A DNA stretch of 64,000 nucleotides. Origin: Actinocorallia herbida (GTDB taxonomy: Bacteria > Actinomycetota > Actinomycetes > Streptosporangiales > Streptosporangiaceae). The stretch covers positions 124,001 to 188,000 of the forward strand of contig NZ_RJKE01000001.1 of the NCBI RefSeq assembly GCF_003751225.1, in the 5' to 3' direction. Both the position numbers and the translations under genes were made by a program. The notes beneath the pieces were generated by a model. It made no database searches, was not told the DNA's origin, and saw nothing but the letters and a program-made list of their open reading frames with translations. The stretch's first letter is position 1. Each line of letters opens with the position of its first letter. This document shows, in pieces, positions 33,153 to 41,295 of the stretch.

Positions 33153-34058
33153 ATGCAATACCTGATGTCCCAGCTGGACGTCCTCGAAGCCGAGTCGATC
33201 CACATCATCCGGGAGGTGGCGGCGGAGTTCGAGCGCCCTGTGCTGCTGTTCTCGGGTGGTAAGGACAGCATCGTGATGCTGCGGCTCGCCGAGAAGGCGT
33301 TCGCGCCCGCCCCCATCCCGTTCCCCGTCATGCACGTGGACACCGGGCACAACTTCGACGAGGTCATCGCCTACCGCGACAAGCGGGTCGAGGAGCTGGG
33401 GCTCCGTCTGATCGTCGCCTCCGTCCAGGACGCCATCGACAAGGGCGTGCTCGTCGAGCAGAAGGGCCGCCGCGCGTCCCGCAACCAGCTCCAGACCGTG
33501 CCGCTGCTCGCCGCGATCGAGGAGCACGAGTTCACCGCCGCGTTCGGCGGCGCCCGCCGCGACGAGGAGAAGGCCCGCGCCAAGGAGCGCGTCGTCTCGT
33601 TCCGTGACGAGTTCGGCCAGTGGGACCCGAAGAACCAGCGGCCCGAGCTGTGGAACCTGTACAACACCAAGATCCACCGTGGTGAGCACGTCCGGGTCTT
33701 CCCGCTGTCCAACTGGACCGAGCTGGACATCTGGGACTACATCCGGCGCGAGGAGATCGAGCTCCCGTCGATCTACTTCGCGCACACCCGCACGGTGTTC
33801 GAGCGCGACGGCATGCTGCTGGCCGACCTGCCGCCGGCCAACCGCGGCGAGGACGAGCCCGCGTTCGAGGCGATGGTGCGCTACCGCACGGTCGGCGACA
33901 TCTCCTGCACCGGCGCGGTGAAGTCCGCGGCCGTCGGCCTCGACGAGGTCATCGAGGAGATCGCCGCCACCCGGGTCACCGAGCGCGGCCAGACCCGCGC
34001 CGACGACCGCGCGTCCGAGGCCGCGATGGAAGACCGCAAGAAGGAAGGCTACTTCTAA
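33153..34058 (+). CDS. cysD: Sulfate adenylyltransferase subunit 2
   Basis: 301 residues. CysD makes adenosine 5'-phosphosulfate (APS) from ATP and sulfate, coupled to GTP hydrolysis by CysN. It is an ATP-pyrophosphatase: PVLLFSGGKDSIVMLRLAEK carries the PP-loop, FPVMHVDTGHNFDEVIAYRD and AAFGGARRDEEKARAKER follow, then FPLSNWTELDIWDYI. Length is normal. It lies 1 bp after cysQ, and its TAA overlaps the cysN ATG by 1 bp (TAATG), so the three genes form one unit. Confidence 0.96.
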   Translation: MQYLMSQLDVLEAESIHIIREVAAEFERPVLLFSGGKDSIVMLRLAEKAFAPAPIPFPVMHVDTGHNFDEVIAYRDKRVEELGLRLIVASVQDAIDKGVLVEQKGRRASRNQLQTVPLLAAIEEHEFTAAFGGARRDEEKARAKERVVSFRDEFGQWDPKNQRPELWNLYNTKIHRGEHVRVFPLSNWTELDIWDYIRREEIELPSIYFAHTRTVFERDGMLLADLPPANRGEDEPAFEAMVRYRTVGDISCTGAVKSAAVGLDEVIEEIAATRVTERGQTRADDRASEAAMEDRKKEGYF

Positions 34059-35341
34059 TGTCCGCCGCTCCCACATCGCCGCGGATGGACATCCTCCGCT
34101 TCGCCACCGCGGGCTCCGTCGACGACGGCAAGTCGACCCTCATCGGCCGTCTCCTGTACGACTCGAAGTCGATCTTCGAGGACCAGCTGGAGGCCGTGGA
34201 GAAGACCAGCGCCGACCGCGGCGAGGAGTACACCAACCTCGCGCTGCTCACCGACGGCCTGCGCGCCGAGCGCGAGCAGGGCATCACGATCGACGTGGCG
34301 TACCGCTACTTCGCGACCCCGCGCCGCAAGTTCATCATCGCCGACACCCCCGGGCACACCCAGTACACCCGGAACATGGTCACCGGCGCCTCGACGGCGG
34401 ACCTCGCGATCATCCTGGTGGACGCGCGCAAGGGCATCCTCGAGCAGTCCCGCCGCCACGCGTTCCTCACGACGCTGCTGCGGGTGCCGCACCTCGTCGT
34501 CGCGGTGAACAAGATGGACCTCGTGGACTACTCCAAGGACGTCTTCGAGGCGATCAAGGACGAGTTCACCGAGTTCGCCTCCAAGCTCCAGATCGGCGAC
34601 CTGACCTTCATCCCGATCTCGGCGCTGAACGGCGACAACGTCGTCGAGCGGTCGGTGAACACCCCCTGGTACGACGGCTCGAGCCTGCTCCACCACCTGG
34701 AGCACGTGCACATCGCCTCGGACCGGAACCTCGTCGACGTGCGCTTCCCGGTGCAGTACGTCATCCGGCCGTACAAGTCGACCGACCCCGCGCTGCACGA
34801 CTACCGCGGCTACGCGGGCCAGGTCGCGGGCGGCGTGCTCAAGCCGGGCGACGAGGTCATGCACCTGCCGTCCGGCCTGACCACCACGATCACCCAGATC
34901 GAGGGCCCGAACGGCGCGGTCAGCGAGGCGTACGCGCCGATGTCGGTGACGCTGCGGCTGGCCGACGAGATCGACATCTCGCGCGGCGACATGATCTGCC
35001 GGCCGAACAACCAGCCGAAGGCCGTCCAGGACATCGACGCGATGGTCTGCTGGATGAACGACACGCGCACCCTGACCCCGCGCAGCAAGCTGGTGCTCAA
35101 GCACACCACCCGCACCGCGCGCGCCATGGTGAAGGACCTCCACTACCAGCTGGACGTCAACACCCTGCATCGCAATGAGGACGCCACCGAGCTCAAGCTC
35201 AACGAGATCGGCCGGATCACGCTCCGCGTCACCCAGCCGCTGTTCGTCGACGACTACGGCCGCAACCGCCTCACCGGAGGGTTCATCCTCATCGACGAGG
35301 CGACCAACAGCACCGTCGCCGCCGGGATGATCACCGTCTGA
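34058..35341 (+). CDS. cysN: Sulfate adenylyltransferase subunit 1 (GTPase)
   Basis: 427 residues. EF-Tu-like GTPase: ATAGSVDDGKSTLIGRLLYD (P-loop), REQGITIDVAYRYF (switch I), ADTPGHTQYTRNM (G3), VAVNKMDLVDYS (G4), then two beta-barrel domains. It drives APS formation by CysD. The protein stops at the normal end of CysN and has no fused APS kinase (CysC) domain, unlike the CysNC form of mycobacteria, and no cysC gene follows. Sulfate would therefore be reduced directly from APS or phosphorylated by a kinase encoded elsewhere. A strong hairpin terminator follows 25 bp downstream. Confidence 0.96.
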   Translation: MSAAPTSPRMDILRFATAGSVDDGKSTLIGRLLYDSKSIFEDQLEAVEKTSADRGEEYTNLALLTDGLRAEREQGITIDVAYRYFATPRRKFIIADTPGHTQYTRNMVTGASTADLAIILVDARKGILEQSRRHAFLTTLLRVPHLVVAVNKMDLVDYSKDVFEAIKDEFTEFASKLQIGDLTFIPISALNGDNVVERSVNTPWYDGSSLLHHLEHVHIASDRNLVDVRFPVQYVIRPYKSTDPALHDYRGYAGQVAGGVLKPGDEVMHLPSGLTTTITQIEGPNGAVSEAYAPMSVTLRLADEIDISRGDMICRPNNQPKAVQDIDAMVCWMNDTRTLTPRSKLVLKHTTRTARAMVKDLHYQLDVNTLHRNEDATELKLNEIGRITLRVTQPLFVDDYGRNRLTGGFILIDEATNSTVAAGMITV

Positions 35342-35366
35342 CCCGAGATTCGCCCTGCACCGCCGA

Positions 35367-35407
35367 CGGGCCCCGGATTCCGTGCACGCCACGGGATCCG
35401 GGGCCCG
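35367..35407 (+). terminator. Hairpin terminator after cysN
   Basis: Stem of about 18 pairs, including the perfect CGGGCCCCGGAT / ATCCGGGGCCCG, 5-nt loop. It closes the housekeeping block and separates it from the polysaccharide genes. Confidence 0.65.
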
Positions 35408-35473
35408 CGTCGCGTCCGGCCGCAAGTGGCCGCGTGTTTGCGGGCCGCAAGATCGGGATGCCACGCTGGCGCG

Positions 35474-36052
35474 GTGGAGGACATGGGGCTGGCGGGGGCT
35501 TATCTGTTCACCCCGAAGGTGCACGGGGACGACCGCGGCGTCTTCCTCGAATGGTTCCAAGAGGACGCGCTCGCAGCGACGGGGCACAGGCTTCCCCTGG
35601 CCCAGGGCAACTGCTCGGTGTCGGCCAAGGGGGTGCTGCGCGGCCTGCACTTCGCCGCGGTGCCGCCCGGCCAGGCCAAGTACGTGACGTGTGTGAGCGG
35701 CGCCGTCCTCGACGTCACCGTGGACCTGCGGCTCGGCTCGCCCACGTTCGGGCAGTGGCGCTCGGTCAGGCTCGACGCGGAGAGCCGCCAGGCGGTCTTC
35801 CTCGCCGAAGGGCTCGGCCACGCCTTCCTCTCCCTGGCCGACGCCTCGACGGTCGTCTACCTGTGCTCGACGCCCTACGACCCGGGCCGTGAGCACGGCG
35901 TCCATCCGCTGGACCCCGAGCTGGGGATCGCGTGGCCGGGCGAGGCACCCCTGCTCTCGCCGAAGGACGCGGCGGCGCCGTCGCTGGCCGAGGCGCGCGA
36001 GCGGGGACTGCTCCCGGAGTACGCGGAGTGCGTGCGCTGGTACGGGCGCTGA
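35474..36052 (+). CDS. rfbC: dTDP-4-dehydrorhamnose 3,5-epimerase
   Basis: 192 residues from GTG 35474; ATG 35483 is possible but too close to GGAGG. Cupin-fold epimerase: DDRGVFLEWFQEDAL, SVSAKGVLRGLHFAAVPPGQ with the catalytic His in RGLHF, YVTCVSGAVLDVTVDLRLGS, and LAEGLGHAFLSLADASTVVY. It converts dTDP-4-keto-6-deoxyglucose to the L-lyxo keto-sugar on the way to dTDP-L-rhamnose. It is the first gene of the polysaccharide region and is convergent with rfbB, whose stop is the very next base. The other half of the rhamnose set is on the minus strand. Confidence 0.88.
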   Translation: MEDMGLAGAYLFTPKVHGDDRGVFLEWFQEDALAATGHRLPLAQGNCSVSAKGVLRGLHFAAVPPGQAKYVTCVSGAVLDVTVDLRLGSPTFGQWRSVRLDAESRQAVFLAEGLGHAFLSLADASTVVYLCSTPYDPGREHGVHPLDPELGIAWPGEAPLLSPKDAAAPSLAEARERGLLPEYAECVRWYGR

Positions 36053-36997
36053 TCAGGCCTTGAGGGGCGCCCACCAGGCCCGGTTCGCGCGGTACCAGTC
36101 GATCGTGGCGGCCAGGCCGTCGGCGAACGGGGTGGCGGGGGCGTAGCCGAGCGCGCGCAGGCGGGCGTCGGAGAGCGAGTACCTGCGGTCGTGGCCGGGC
36201 CGGTCGGCGACGGGGGTGACGCGGTCCCAGCCGAGGCCGAGCCCGTCCAGCAGGCGCGAGGTCAGCTCCTTGTTGGTCAGCTCGGCGTTGCCCGCGATGT
36301 GGTAGACCTCGCCCGGGGTGCCCTCGGCGAGCGCCACGTCGATGCCCCGGCAGTGGTCGGCCACATGGATCCAGTCGCGGACGTTGCCGCCGTCCCCGTA
36401 CAGCGGCACGTTCAGGCCGTCCAGCAGATTGGTGATGAAGAGGGGGATGACCTTCTCGGGGTACTGGTAGGGGCCGTAGTTGTTGCCGCAGCGCGTCACC
36501 ACGACGGGCAGCCCGTGGGTGCGGTGGTAGGCCAGCGCCAGAAGGTCGCCGCCCGCCTTGGCCGCCGAGTACGGCGAGCGGGGAGAGAGCGGCGCGTCCT
36601 CGCCCCAGGACCCCTCGGCGATCGTGCCGTAGACCTCGTCGGTGGACACCTGCACGACGCGCGGCACGCCCGCGTCGAGGCAGGCCCGCATCAGCGTCTG
36701 GACGCCCAGCACATTGGTGCGGACGAACTCGGCGCCGTCGGCGATCGAGCGGTCCACGTGCGACTCGGCGGCGAAGTTGAGCACCGCGTCGTGCCCGGGG
36801 ACGAGGCCGGCGAGAAGGTCGGCGTCGCAGATGTCGCCCTTGACGAACGTGATCCGCCCGGCCACGTCCGCGAGGTTGGCGAGGTTGCCCGCGTAGGTGA
36901 GCCGGTCGAGCACCGTGATCTCGTGCGCGGCGGCGTGCGCGCGCACGTAGTGCGAGCCGATGAAACCGGCTCCTCCGGTGACGAGTACCCGTGCCAT
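36053..36997 (-). CDS. rfbB: dTDP-glucose 4,6-dehydratase
   Basis: 314 residues from ATG 36997. Extended SDR: RVLVTGGAGFIGSHYVRAHA (NAD site), FAAESHVDRSI, VSTDEVYGTI, the catalytic YSAAKAGGD (YxxxK) and TRCGNNYGPYQYPEKVIPLF. It makes dTDP-4-keto-6-deoxyglucose, the branch point for rhamnose and other deoxysugars. It is transcribed with rfbA, which lies 43 bp upstream on the same strand, and meets rfbC tail to tail with no gap between the coding ends. Confidence 0.95.
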   Translation of the reverse strand: MARVLVTGGAGFIGSHYVRAHAAAHEITVLDRLTYAGNLANLADVAGRITFVKGDICDADLLAGLVPGHDAVLNFAAESHVDRSIADGAEFVRTNVLGVQTLMRACLDAGVPRVVQVSTDEVYGTIAEGSWGEDAPLSPRSPYSAAKAGGDLLALAYHRTHGLPVVVTRCGNNYGPYQYPEKVIPLFITNLLDGLNVPLYGDGGNVRDWIHVADHCRGIDVALAEGTPGEVYHIAGNAELTNKELTSRLLDGLGLGWDRVTPVADRPGHDRRYSLSDARLRALGYAPATPFADGLAATIDWYRANRAWWAPLKA

Positions 36998-37040
36998 CCG
37001 GCTCCCTCCGAGGAGTCATGGTCGCTGTGTCGTGCGGGGG

Positions 37041-38105
37041 TCAGGAGCTGATCTGGACCCGGCTGTGGTCGCCCAGGACGAGGCGGTGCGCGCTGGGGAC
37101 GCGCGGCGCGGGCGTCACCTCGGCATGCCGTCCGATGAGCGAGGCCTCGACGCGCCGGACGCCGCGGAGCGAGGCGCCGCGCAGGACGATGGAGTACTCG
37201 ATCTCGCAGTCGGCCAGCGTGCAGTCGCGGTCGATCGAGGTGAAGGGGCCGACGTAGGAGTTCTCGACGACGGTGCCGGGGCCGATCACGGCGGGACCGA
37301 CGATCCGAGAGCCGGTGACCCGGGCGCCGGGGGCGATCGAGACCCGGCCGATGAGCTCGCTGTCCAGCACGGTGCCCTCGACCGCGGGCCGCAGCGACTC
37401 CAGCACCAGCCGGTTGACCTCCAGCATATCGGTGACGTTTCCGGTGTCCTTCCAGTAGCCGGAGACGAGCTCCGCGCCGACCGGCAGGCCCGCGTCGATC
37501 AGGCCCTGGAGCGCGTCGGTGATCTCCAGTTCGCCGCGCGCCGACGGCTTGAGCGCCGCGACCACGTCGTGCACGGCGGGGCTGAACAGGTACACGCCGA
37601 CGAGTGCGAGGTCGCTGCGCGGCCTGGCGGGCTTCTCCTCCAGCCGGATCAGCCGGCCCGAGGCGTCGAGTTCGGCCACCCCGAAGGCCGACGGGTCGGC
37701 GACCTTGGTGAGCATCACCTGGGCGGCCGGGCGCTCCTGCCGGAACCGCTCGATCAGGCCGTCGATCCCTCCGACGACGAAGTTGTCGCCGAGGTACATG
37801 ACGAAGTCGTCGCCGCCGAGGTAGCCGCGCGCGATGAGCACCGCGTGCGCGAGCCCGAGCGGAGCCTCCTGCCGCAGGTAGGTGACCCGGAGGCCGAACG
37901 CGGAGCCGTCGCCGACGGCGTCCTCGATCTCCGCGGCGGTCTCGCCGACGATGATGCCCGTCTCGGTGATCCCCGCCGCCGCGATCGCCTCGAGCCCGTA
38001 GAAGAGGACCGGCTTGTTGGCGACGGGCACGAGCTGCTTGGCGGAGGTGTGGGTGATGGGCCGTAGCCGGGACCCCGACCCCCCGGCAAGGACAAGTGCC
38101 TTCAA
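37041..38105 (-). CDS. rfbA: Glucose-1-phosphate thymidylyltransferase, long form with C-terminal beta-helix
   Basis: 354 residues from TTG 38105, chosen because CAGGGGGGCGGA stands just upstream and LKALVLAGG is the normal family start. Nucleotidyltransferase motif ALVLAGGSGSRLRPITHTSA with KQLVP, then YLGDNFVVGG (metal-binding Asp) and EEKPARPRSDLALVGVY. Residues beyond ~250 form left-handed beta-helix repeats (IGRVSIAPGARVTGSRIVGP). This long, StrD-like form is common in actinomycetes. It makes dTDP-glucose for rfbB downstream. The gene diverges from the sugar cassette at 38.36 kb. Confidence 0.92.
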   Translation of the reverse strand: MKALVLAGGSGSRLRPITHTSAKQLVPVANKPVLFYGLEAIAAAGITETGIIVGETAAEIEDAVGDGSAFGLRVTYLRQEAPLGLAHAVLIARGYLGGDDFVMYLGDNFVVGGIDGLIERFRQERPAAQVMLTKVADPSAFGVAELDASGRLIRLEEKPARPRSDLALVGVYLFSPAVHDVVAALKPSARGELEITDALQGLIDAGLPVGAELVSGYWKDTGNVTDMLEVNRLVLESLRPAVEGTVLDSELIGRVSIAPGARVTGSRIVGPAVIGPGTVVENSYVGPFTSIDRDCTLADCEIEYSIVLRGASLRGVRRVEASLIGRHAEVTPAPRVPSAHRLVLGDHSRVQISS

Positions 38106-38357
38106 TCCGCCCCCCTGCGTGCGAATAGCACCAAGACTATTTATTTTCCGGCGGCCAGCGTATAACTCCTGTAGGTACTTCACAGGGGGCAAACCAGGGG
38201 AGGTTCCTGATTTGGTGATGATCTTTACCTATATCTCATGCATGGCCATTTTCGGCCAATCCTTGACTTCTCGCAATTCCCTTATTCTTTCCGCGCGCCG
38301 TGACTTCGCGCGCGCGGACGACCCGGCACCCATGGACCCGGCCCTGGAGTACGCGAC
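38106..38357. promoter_or_regulatory. AT-richer divergent promoter region with a duplicated element
   Basis: This 252-bp gap between rfbA and the methyltransferase gene is lower in GC than its surroundings. From 38137 to 38203 it carries an element closely similar to 41224-41291: CTATTTATTTTC, CGTATAACTC, GTAGG, AGGGG and GGGGAGG in the same order and spacing. A frame from TTG 38214 to the TGA at 38361 could encode about 49 residues ending in the GTGA overlap with the methyltransferase, but a real peptide is uncertain. Confidence 0.5.
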
Positions 38358-39560
38358 GTGAACTGCCGCCTGTGCGGATCCTCCCGGCTGGAGAGCGTGG
38401 TCGACCTGGGCGCCACGCCGCCCTGCGAGCTGTTCCTCACCCGCGAGGCGCTCGACGCGCCGGAACCGACCTACCCCCTGCACCTGCGCCTGTGCGCCGA
38501 GTGCCTGCTCGCGCAGATCCCGCCCCTCATCACCCCCGAGGAGACGTTCACCGAGTACGCCTACTTCTCCTCGTTCTCCACCTCGTGGGTGGCGCACGCG
38601 CGGAGGTTCGTGGACGAGGCGCTGGCGCGCACGGGGGCGGACTTCGTGGTGGAGGTCGCCAGCAACGACGGATACCTGCTCCAGCACGCCGTCGCCCGGG
38701 GGGTGCGGTGCCTGGGCGTGGAGCCGTCGGCCAACGTCGGCCAGGCAGCTCGGGACAAGGGCGTGCCGACCGTGACGGAGTTCCTCACCGAGGAGACGGG
38801 CCGGGCGGTCCGCGCCGGGCACGGGCCCGCCGGACTGGTCGTCGCCAACAACGTCTACGCGCACATCCCGGACGTCATCGGCTTCACCAAGGGGCTGCGC
38901 GCCCTGGTCGCCGACGACGGATGGGTGTCGATCGAGGTGCAGCACCTGCTCACGCTCATCGAGCTCAACCAGTACGACACGATCTATCACGAGCACTTCC
39001 AGTACTACACCGTCGCGTCCGCGCAGCGGGCCCTGGCGTCGGGCGGGCTCGTCCTCGTGGACGTCGAGCTGCTGCCCACGCACGGCGGCTCGCTCCGGTT
39101 GTGGGCCAGGCCGGAGGGCGAGCCGGGGCCGCGCGTCGCGGAGGTGCTGGCGCGGGAGAAGGCGGCGGGGCTGCACGAGCTCGCCGGGTACACCGCGTTC
39201 GCCGAACGGGTCGCCCGGGTGCGCCGCGACCTGCTGCGCTTCCTCGTCCAGGCCGCCGACGAGGGCAAGACCGTGGTCGGGTACGGGGCGCCCGGCAAGG
39301 GAAACACCCTGCTCAACCATTGCGGAATCCGCCCCGACCTGCTGGCCTACACCGTCGACCGCAACCCCTACAAGCACGGCCGCTACACGCCGGGCACCCG
39401 GATCCCGGTGCTGCCGCCCGAGCGGATCGCGGCCGACCGGCCCGACTATGTCCTGGTCCTGCCGTGGAACCTGCGCGAGGAGCTGACGGAGCAGCTCGCC
39501 TACGTGCGCGGGTGGGGCGGCCGTCTGGTGTTCCCCATACCCTCCCTGGAGATCGTGTGA
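38358..39560 (+). CDS. NDP-sugar C-methyltransferase-like SAM enzyme with N-terminal zinc domain
   Basis: 400 residues from GTG 38358. The N-terminus is a zinc-binding domain (NCRLCGSSRLE then LRLCAECLLAQIPP, four Cys), the middle a class I SAM fold (FVVEVASNDGYLLQHAVARG near residue 96, then GLVVANNVYAHIPDVIGFTK), and the C-terminal domain has VVGYGAPGKGNTLLNHCG and YTVDRNPYKHGRYTPGTRIP. This three-part layout is that of TylC3/TcaB9-type C-methyltransferases, which methylate NDP-4-keto-6-deoxyhexoses at C-3. SIEVQHLLTLIELNQYDTIY and HEHFQYYT contain the usual His and Tyr. The stop overlaps the next gene by 4 bp. Confidence 0.85.
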   Translation: MNCRLCGSSRLESVVDLGATPPCELFLTREALDAPEPTYPLHLRLCAECLLAQIPPLITPEETFTEYAYFSSFSTSWVAHARRFVDEALARTGADFVVEVASNDGYLLQHAVARGVRCLGVEPSANVGQAARDKGVPTVTEFLTEETGRAVRAGHGPAGLVVANNVYAHIPDVIGFTKGLRALVADDGWVSIEVQHLLTLIELNQYDTIYHEHFQYYTVASAQRALASGGLVLVDVELLPTHGGSLRLWARPEGEPGPRVAEVLAREKAAGLHELAGYTAFAERVARVRRDLLRFLVQAADEGKTVVGYGAPGKGNTLLNHCGIRPDLLAYTVDRNPYKHGRYTPGTRIPVLPPERIAADRPDYVLVLPWNLREELTEQLAYVRGWGGRLVFPIPSLEIV

Positions 39561-40330
39561 AGGTCGTCCTGTTCTGCGGCGGGTTCGGCACCCGCATGCG
39601 CACCGGCACCCCCGGCGACGCCCCCAAGCCGATGCAGCTCGTCGGCCCGCGCCCGCTCATCTGGCACGTCATGCGCTACTACGCGCATTTCGGGCACACC
39701 GACTTCATCCTCTGCCTGGGCTTCGGCGCCCATCACCTCAAGGACTTCTTCCTCAACTACCAGGAGACCACCTCCAACGATTTCGTCCTGCGCGGAGGGA
39801 AGGTCGAGCTGATGTCCACCGACATCAGCGACTGGTCGATCTCCTTCATCCAGACCGGCCTCGAGTCGCCCATCGGCGAGCGGCTGCGGCGGGTGCGCGA
39901 CCACCTGGACGGCGACGAGATGTTCCTGGCCAACTACGCGGACGTGCTCACCGACGCCCCGCTTCCGGCGCTGATCGAGAACTTCGCGGCGAGCGACGCG
40001 GGCGCGTCGATGATGGTGGTGCCGCCCGCCGAGACCTTTCACTGCATAGAACTGGGCGAGGGCTCGCGCGTCGGCGGGATCATCCCGGTCTCGGAGATGC
40101 CGCTGTGGGTCAACGGCGGCTACTTCGTGCTGCGGCAGGAGGTCTTCGACCACATCCCCGAGGGCGGCGATCTGGTCGCCGACGGTTGTGCCGGGCTGGC
40201 CAAGGCCGGACGCCTCCTCGCCTATCCCTACCGCGGCTACTGGAAGCCGACCGACACGGTGAAGGAGCGGATGGCCCTCGACGAGGCGTACTCGCGCGGC
40301 GAACGGCCCTGGGCGCTCTGGGAGCGGTGA
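39557..40330 (+). CDS. Sugar-1-phosphate nucleotidyltransferase, glucose-1-phosphate cytidylyltransferase-like
   Basis: 257 residues from GTG 39557, overlapping the methyltransferase stop (GTGA). The N-terminal motif VVLFCGGFGTRMRTGTPGDA then PKPMQLVG is that of RfbF-like cytidylyltransferases; LIWHVMRYYAHFGHTDFILC, FLANYADVLTDAPL (metal Asp) and NGGYFVLRQEVFDHI also match, as does YWKPTDTVKERMALDEA near the end. It would activate a hexose 1-phosphate to an NDP-sugar (CTP by family, unproven here) that the neighbouring enzymes modify. No CDP-glucose dehydratase lies next to it, so the activated sugar may not follow the classical CDP-dideoxyhexose route. Confidence 0.85.
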   Translation: MKVVLFCGGFGTRMRTGTPGDAPKPMQLVGPRPLIWHVMRYYAHFGHTDFILCLGFGAHHLKDFFLNYQETTSNDFVLRGGKVELMSTDISDWSISFIQTGLESPIGERLRRVRDHLDGDEMFLANYADVLTDAPLPALIENFAASDAGASMMVVPPAETFHCIELGEGSRVGGIIPVSEMPLWVNGGYFVLRQEVFDHIPEGGDLVADGCAGLAKAGRLLAYPYRGYWKPTDTVKERMALDEAYSRGERPWALWER

Positions 40331-40368
40331 TCCCTCGCGCGAGGGATACGGCCCGCGGTCCGGCGTCC

Positions 40369-40374
40369 TAGCCT
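40369..40374 (+). promoter_or_regulatory. Leaderless -10 box (TAGCCT) of the SDR gene
   Basis: TAGCCT, 6 bp, then the ATG at 40381, with no Shine-Dalgarno. The inverted repeat TCCCTCGCGCGAGGGA at 40331-40346 just upstream is a perfect palindrome that may end the previous transcript or bind a regulator. Confidence 0.5.
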
Positions 40375-40380
40375 GGGGTC

Positions 40381-41157
40381 ATGGATCTTGGACTCAAGGG
40401 GCTGCGGGCCCTGGTGACGGGTGGGACGCGCGGTATCGGACTGGCCATCGCCCGCGCGCTGCTGCGCGAGGGCGCCCGGGTCTCGGTGTGCGCGCGGGAC
40501 GGGGAACGGCTGGCGAAGGCCGTCGCGGAGCTGGGCCCGGGGGCCCACGGCACGGTGGCGGACGTGACGGATCCCGGGCGGCTCACGGCGGCGGTGGAGG
40601 CCGCGGCGGCGGAGTTCGGCGGGCTCGACCTCGTGGTGGCCAACGCGGGTGGCTCGGTCGGCGGCGATCTCGCCGAGTCGACCGCGGCGGAGTGGACGGA
40701 GACGTTCGCGCTGAACGCGGGCCACGCCGCGCAGGCGGTGCGGGCCGCGCTGCCACACCTGGAGGCGAGCCCCGCGGCGTCCGTCCTGGTCGTCGCGTCG
40801 ATCAGCGGCTGGAAGCCGGGCAGCCGGACCTCGTACTCGATCGCGAAGGCGGCGGAGATCCAGCTGGCCCGGTCGCTGGCCGAGGAACTGGCGCCCCGGG
40901 GGATCAGGGTCAATGCGCTGAGCCCGGGTTCGGTCGAGTTCGAGGGCGGCCGGTGGGGGCGGCTGCGGGAGGAGCAGCCGGCGGCGTACGCGGAGTTCGC
41001 CAGGTTCCAACTCCCCTCGGGAAGGCTGGTCGAGTTGGACGAAGTGGCCGACGCCGCGTGCTTTGTCCTGTCGCCACGGGGCTCGGGGTTCAACGGCGCG
41101 AACATCTGTGTCGACGGCGGCCAGGATCGGCCAACCGACCGGCGCTTCTATCCCTGA
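40381..41157 (+). CDS. Short-chain dehydrogenase/reductase
   Basis: 258 residues. Classical SDR: the cofactor site ALVTGGTRGIGLAIARALLR, ADVTDPGRL, VVANAGGSVGGDLAEST, then the catalytic ASISGW (Ser) and SYSIAKAAEI (Tyr-x3-Lys), INVDGGQ-type end (ICVDGGQDRP). The SYSIAK tyrosine and lysine are intact. It likely reduces or oxidises a sugar or lipid carbonyl; the substrate cannot be read. It has its own leaderless promoter and is 50 bp after the nucleotidyltransferase, within the sugar cassette. A substrate-loop sequence RVNALSPGSVEFEGGRWGRL resembles 3-oxoacyl-ACP-reductase-like SDRs, so a role outside the glycan is not excluded. Confidence 0.85.
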   Translation: MDLGLKGLRALVTGGTRGIGLAIARALLREGARVSVCARDGERLAKAVAELGPGAHGTVADVTDPGRLTAAVEAAAAEFGGLDLVVANAGGSVGGDLAESTAAEWTETFALNAGHAAQAVRAALPHLEASPAASVLVVASISGWKPGSRTSYSIAKAAEIQLARSLAEELAPRGIRVNALSPGSVEFEGGRWGRLREEQPAAYAEFARFQLPSGRLVELDEVADAACFVLSPRGSGFNGANICVDGGQDRPTDRRFYP

Positions 41158-41223
41158 GCATTCGGCTTATGGCCGGTCGCGCCTTCGTGGTGACTCCGTG
41201 CGCCGACCGTTTCCGGCTCGAGG

Positions 41224-41291
41224 CTATTCATTCTCGCGGGTCCGGCGTATAACTCGTAGGGGGTATGGGGCAGGGGTGAATACCGGGGAGG
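41224..41291 (+). promoter_or_regulatory. Regulatory element, second copy of the 38137-38203 element
   Basis: CTATTCATTCTC, CGTATAACTC, GTAGG, CAGGGG and GGGGAGG follow the same order as at 38137-38203, with 61 bp against 60 bp from the first to the last block. It directly precedes the dioxygenase start at 41296; GGGGAGGCGGG acts as its ribosome site. Confidence 0.6.
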
Positions 41292-41295
41292 CGGG

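Noticed and set aside
38214-38361. Possible leader peptide of about 49 residues before the methyltransferase
   Set aside because: It ends in a neat GTGA overlap, but the start is a TTG with a poorly spaced ribosome site and the sequence has no recognisable feature. Left as a note only.
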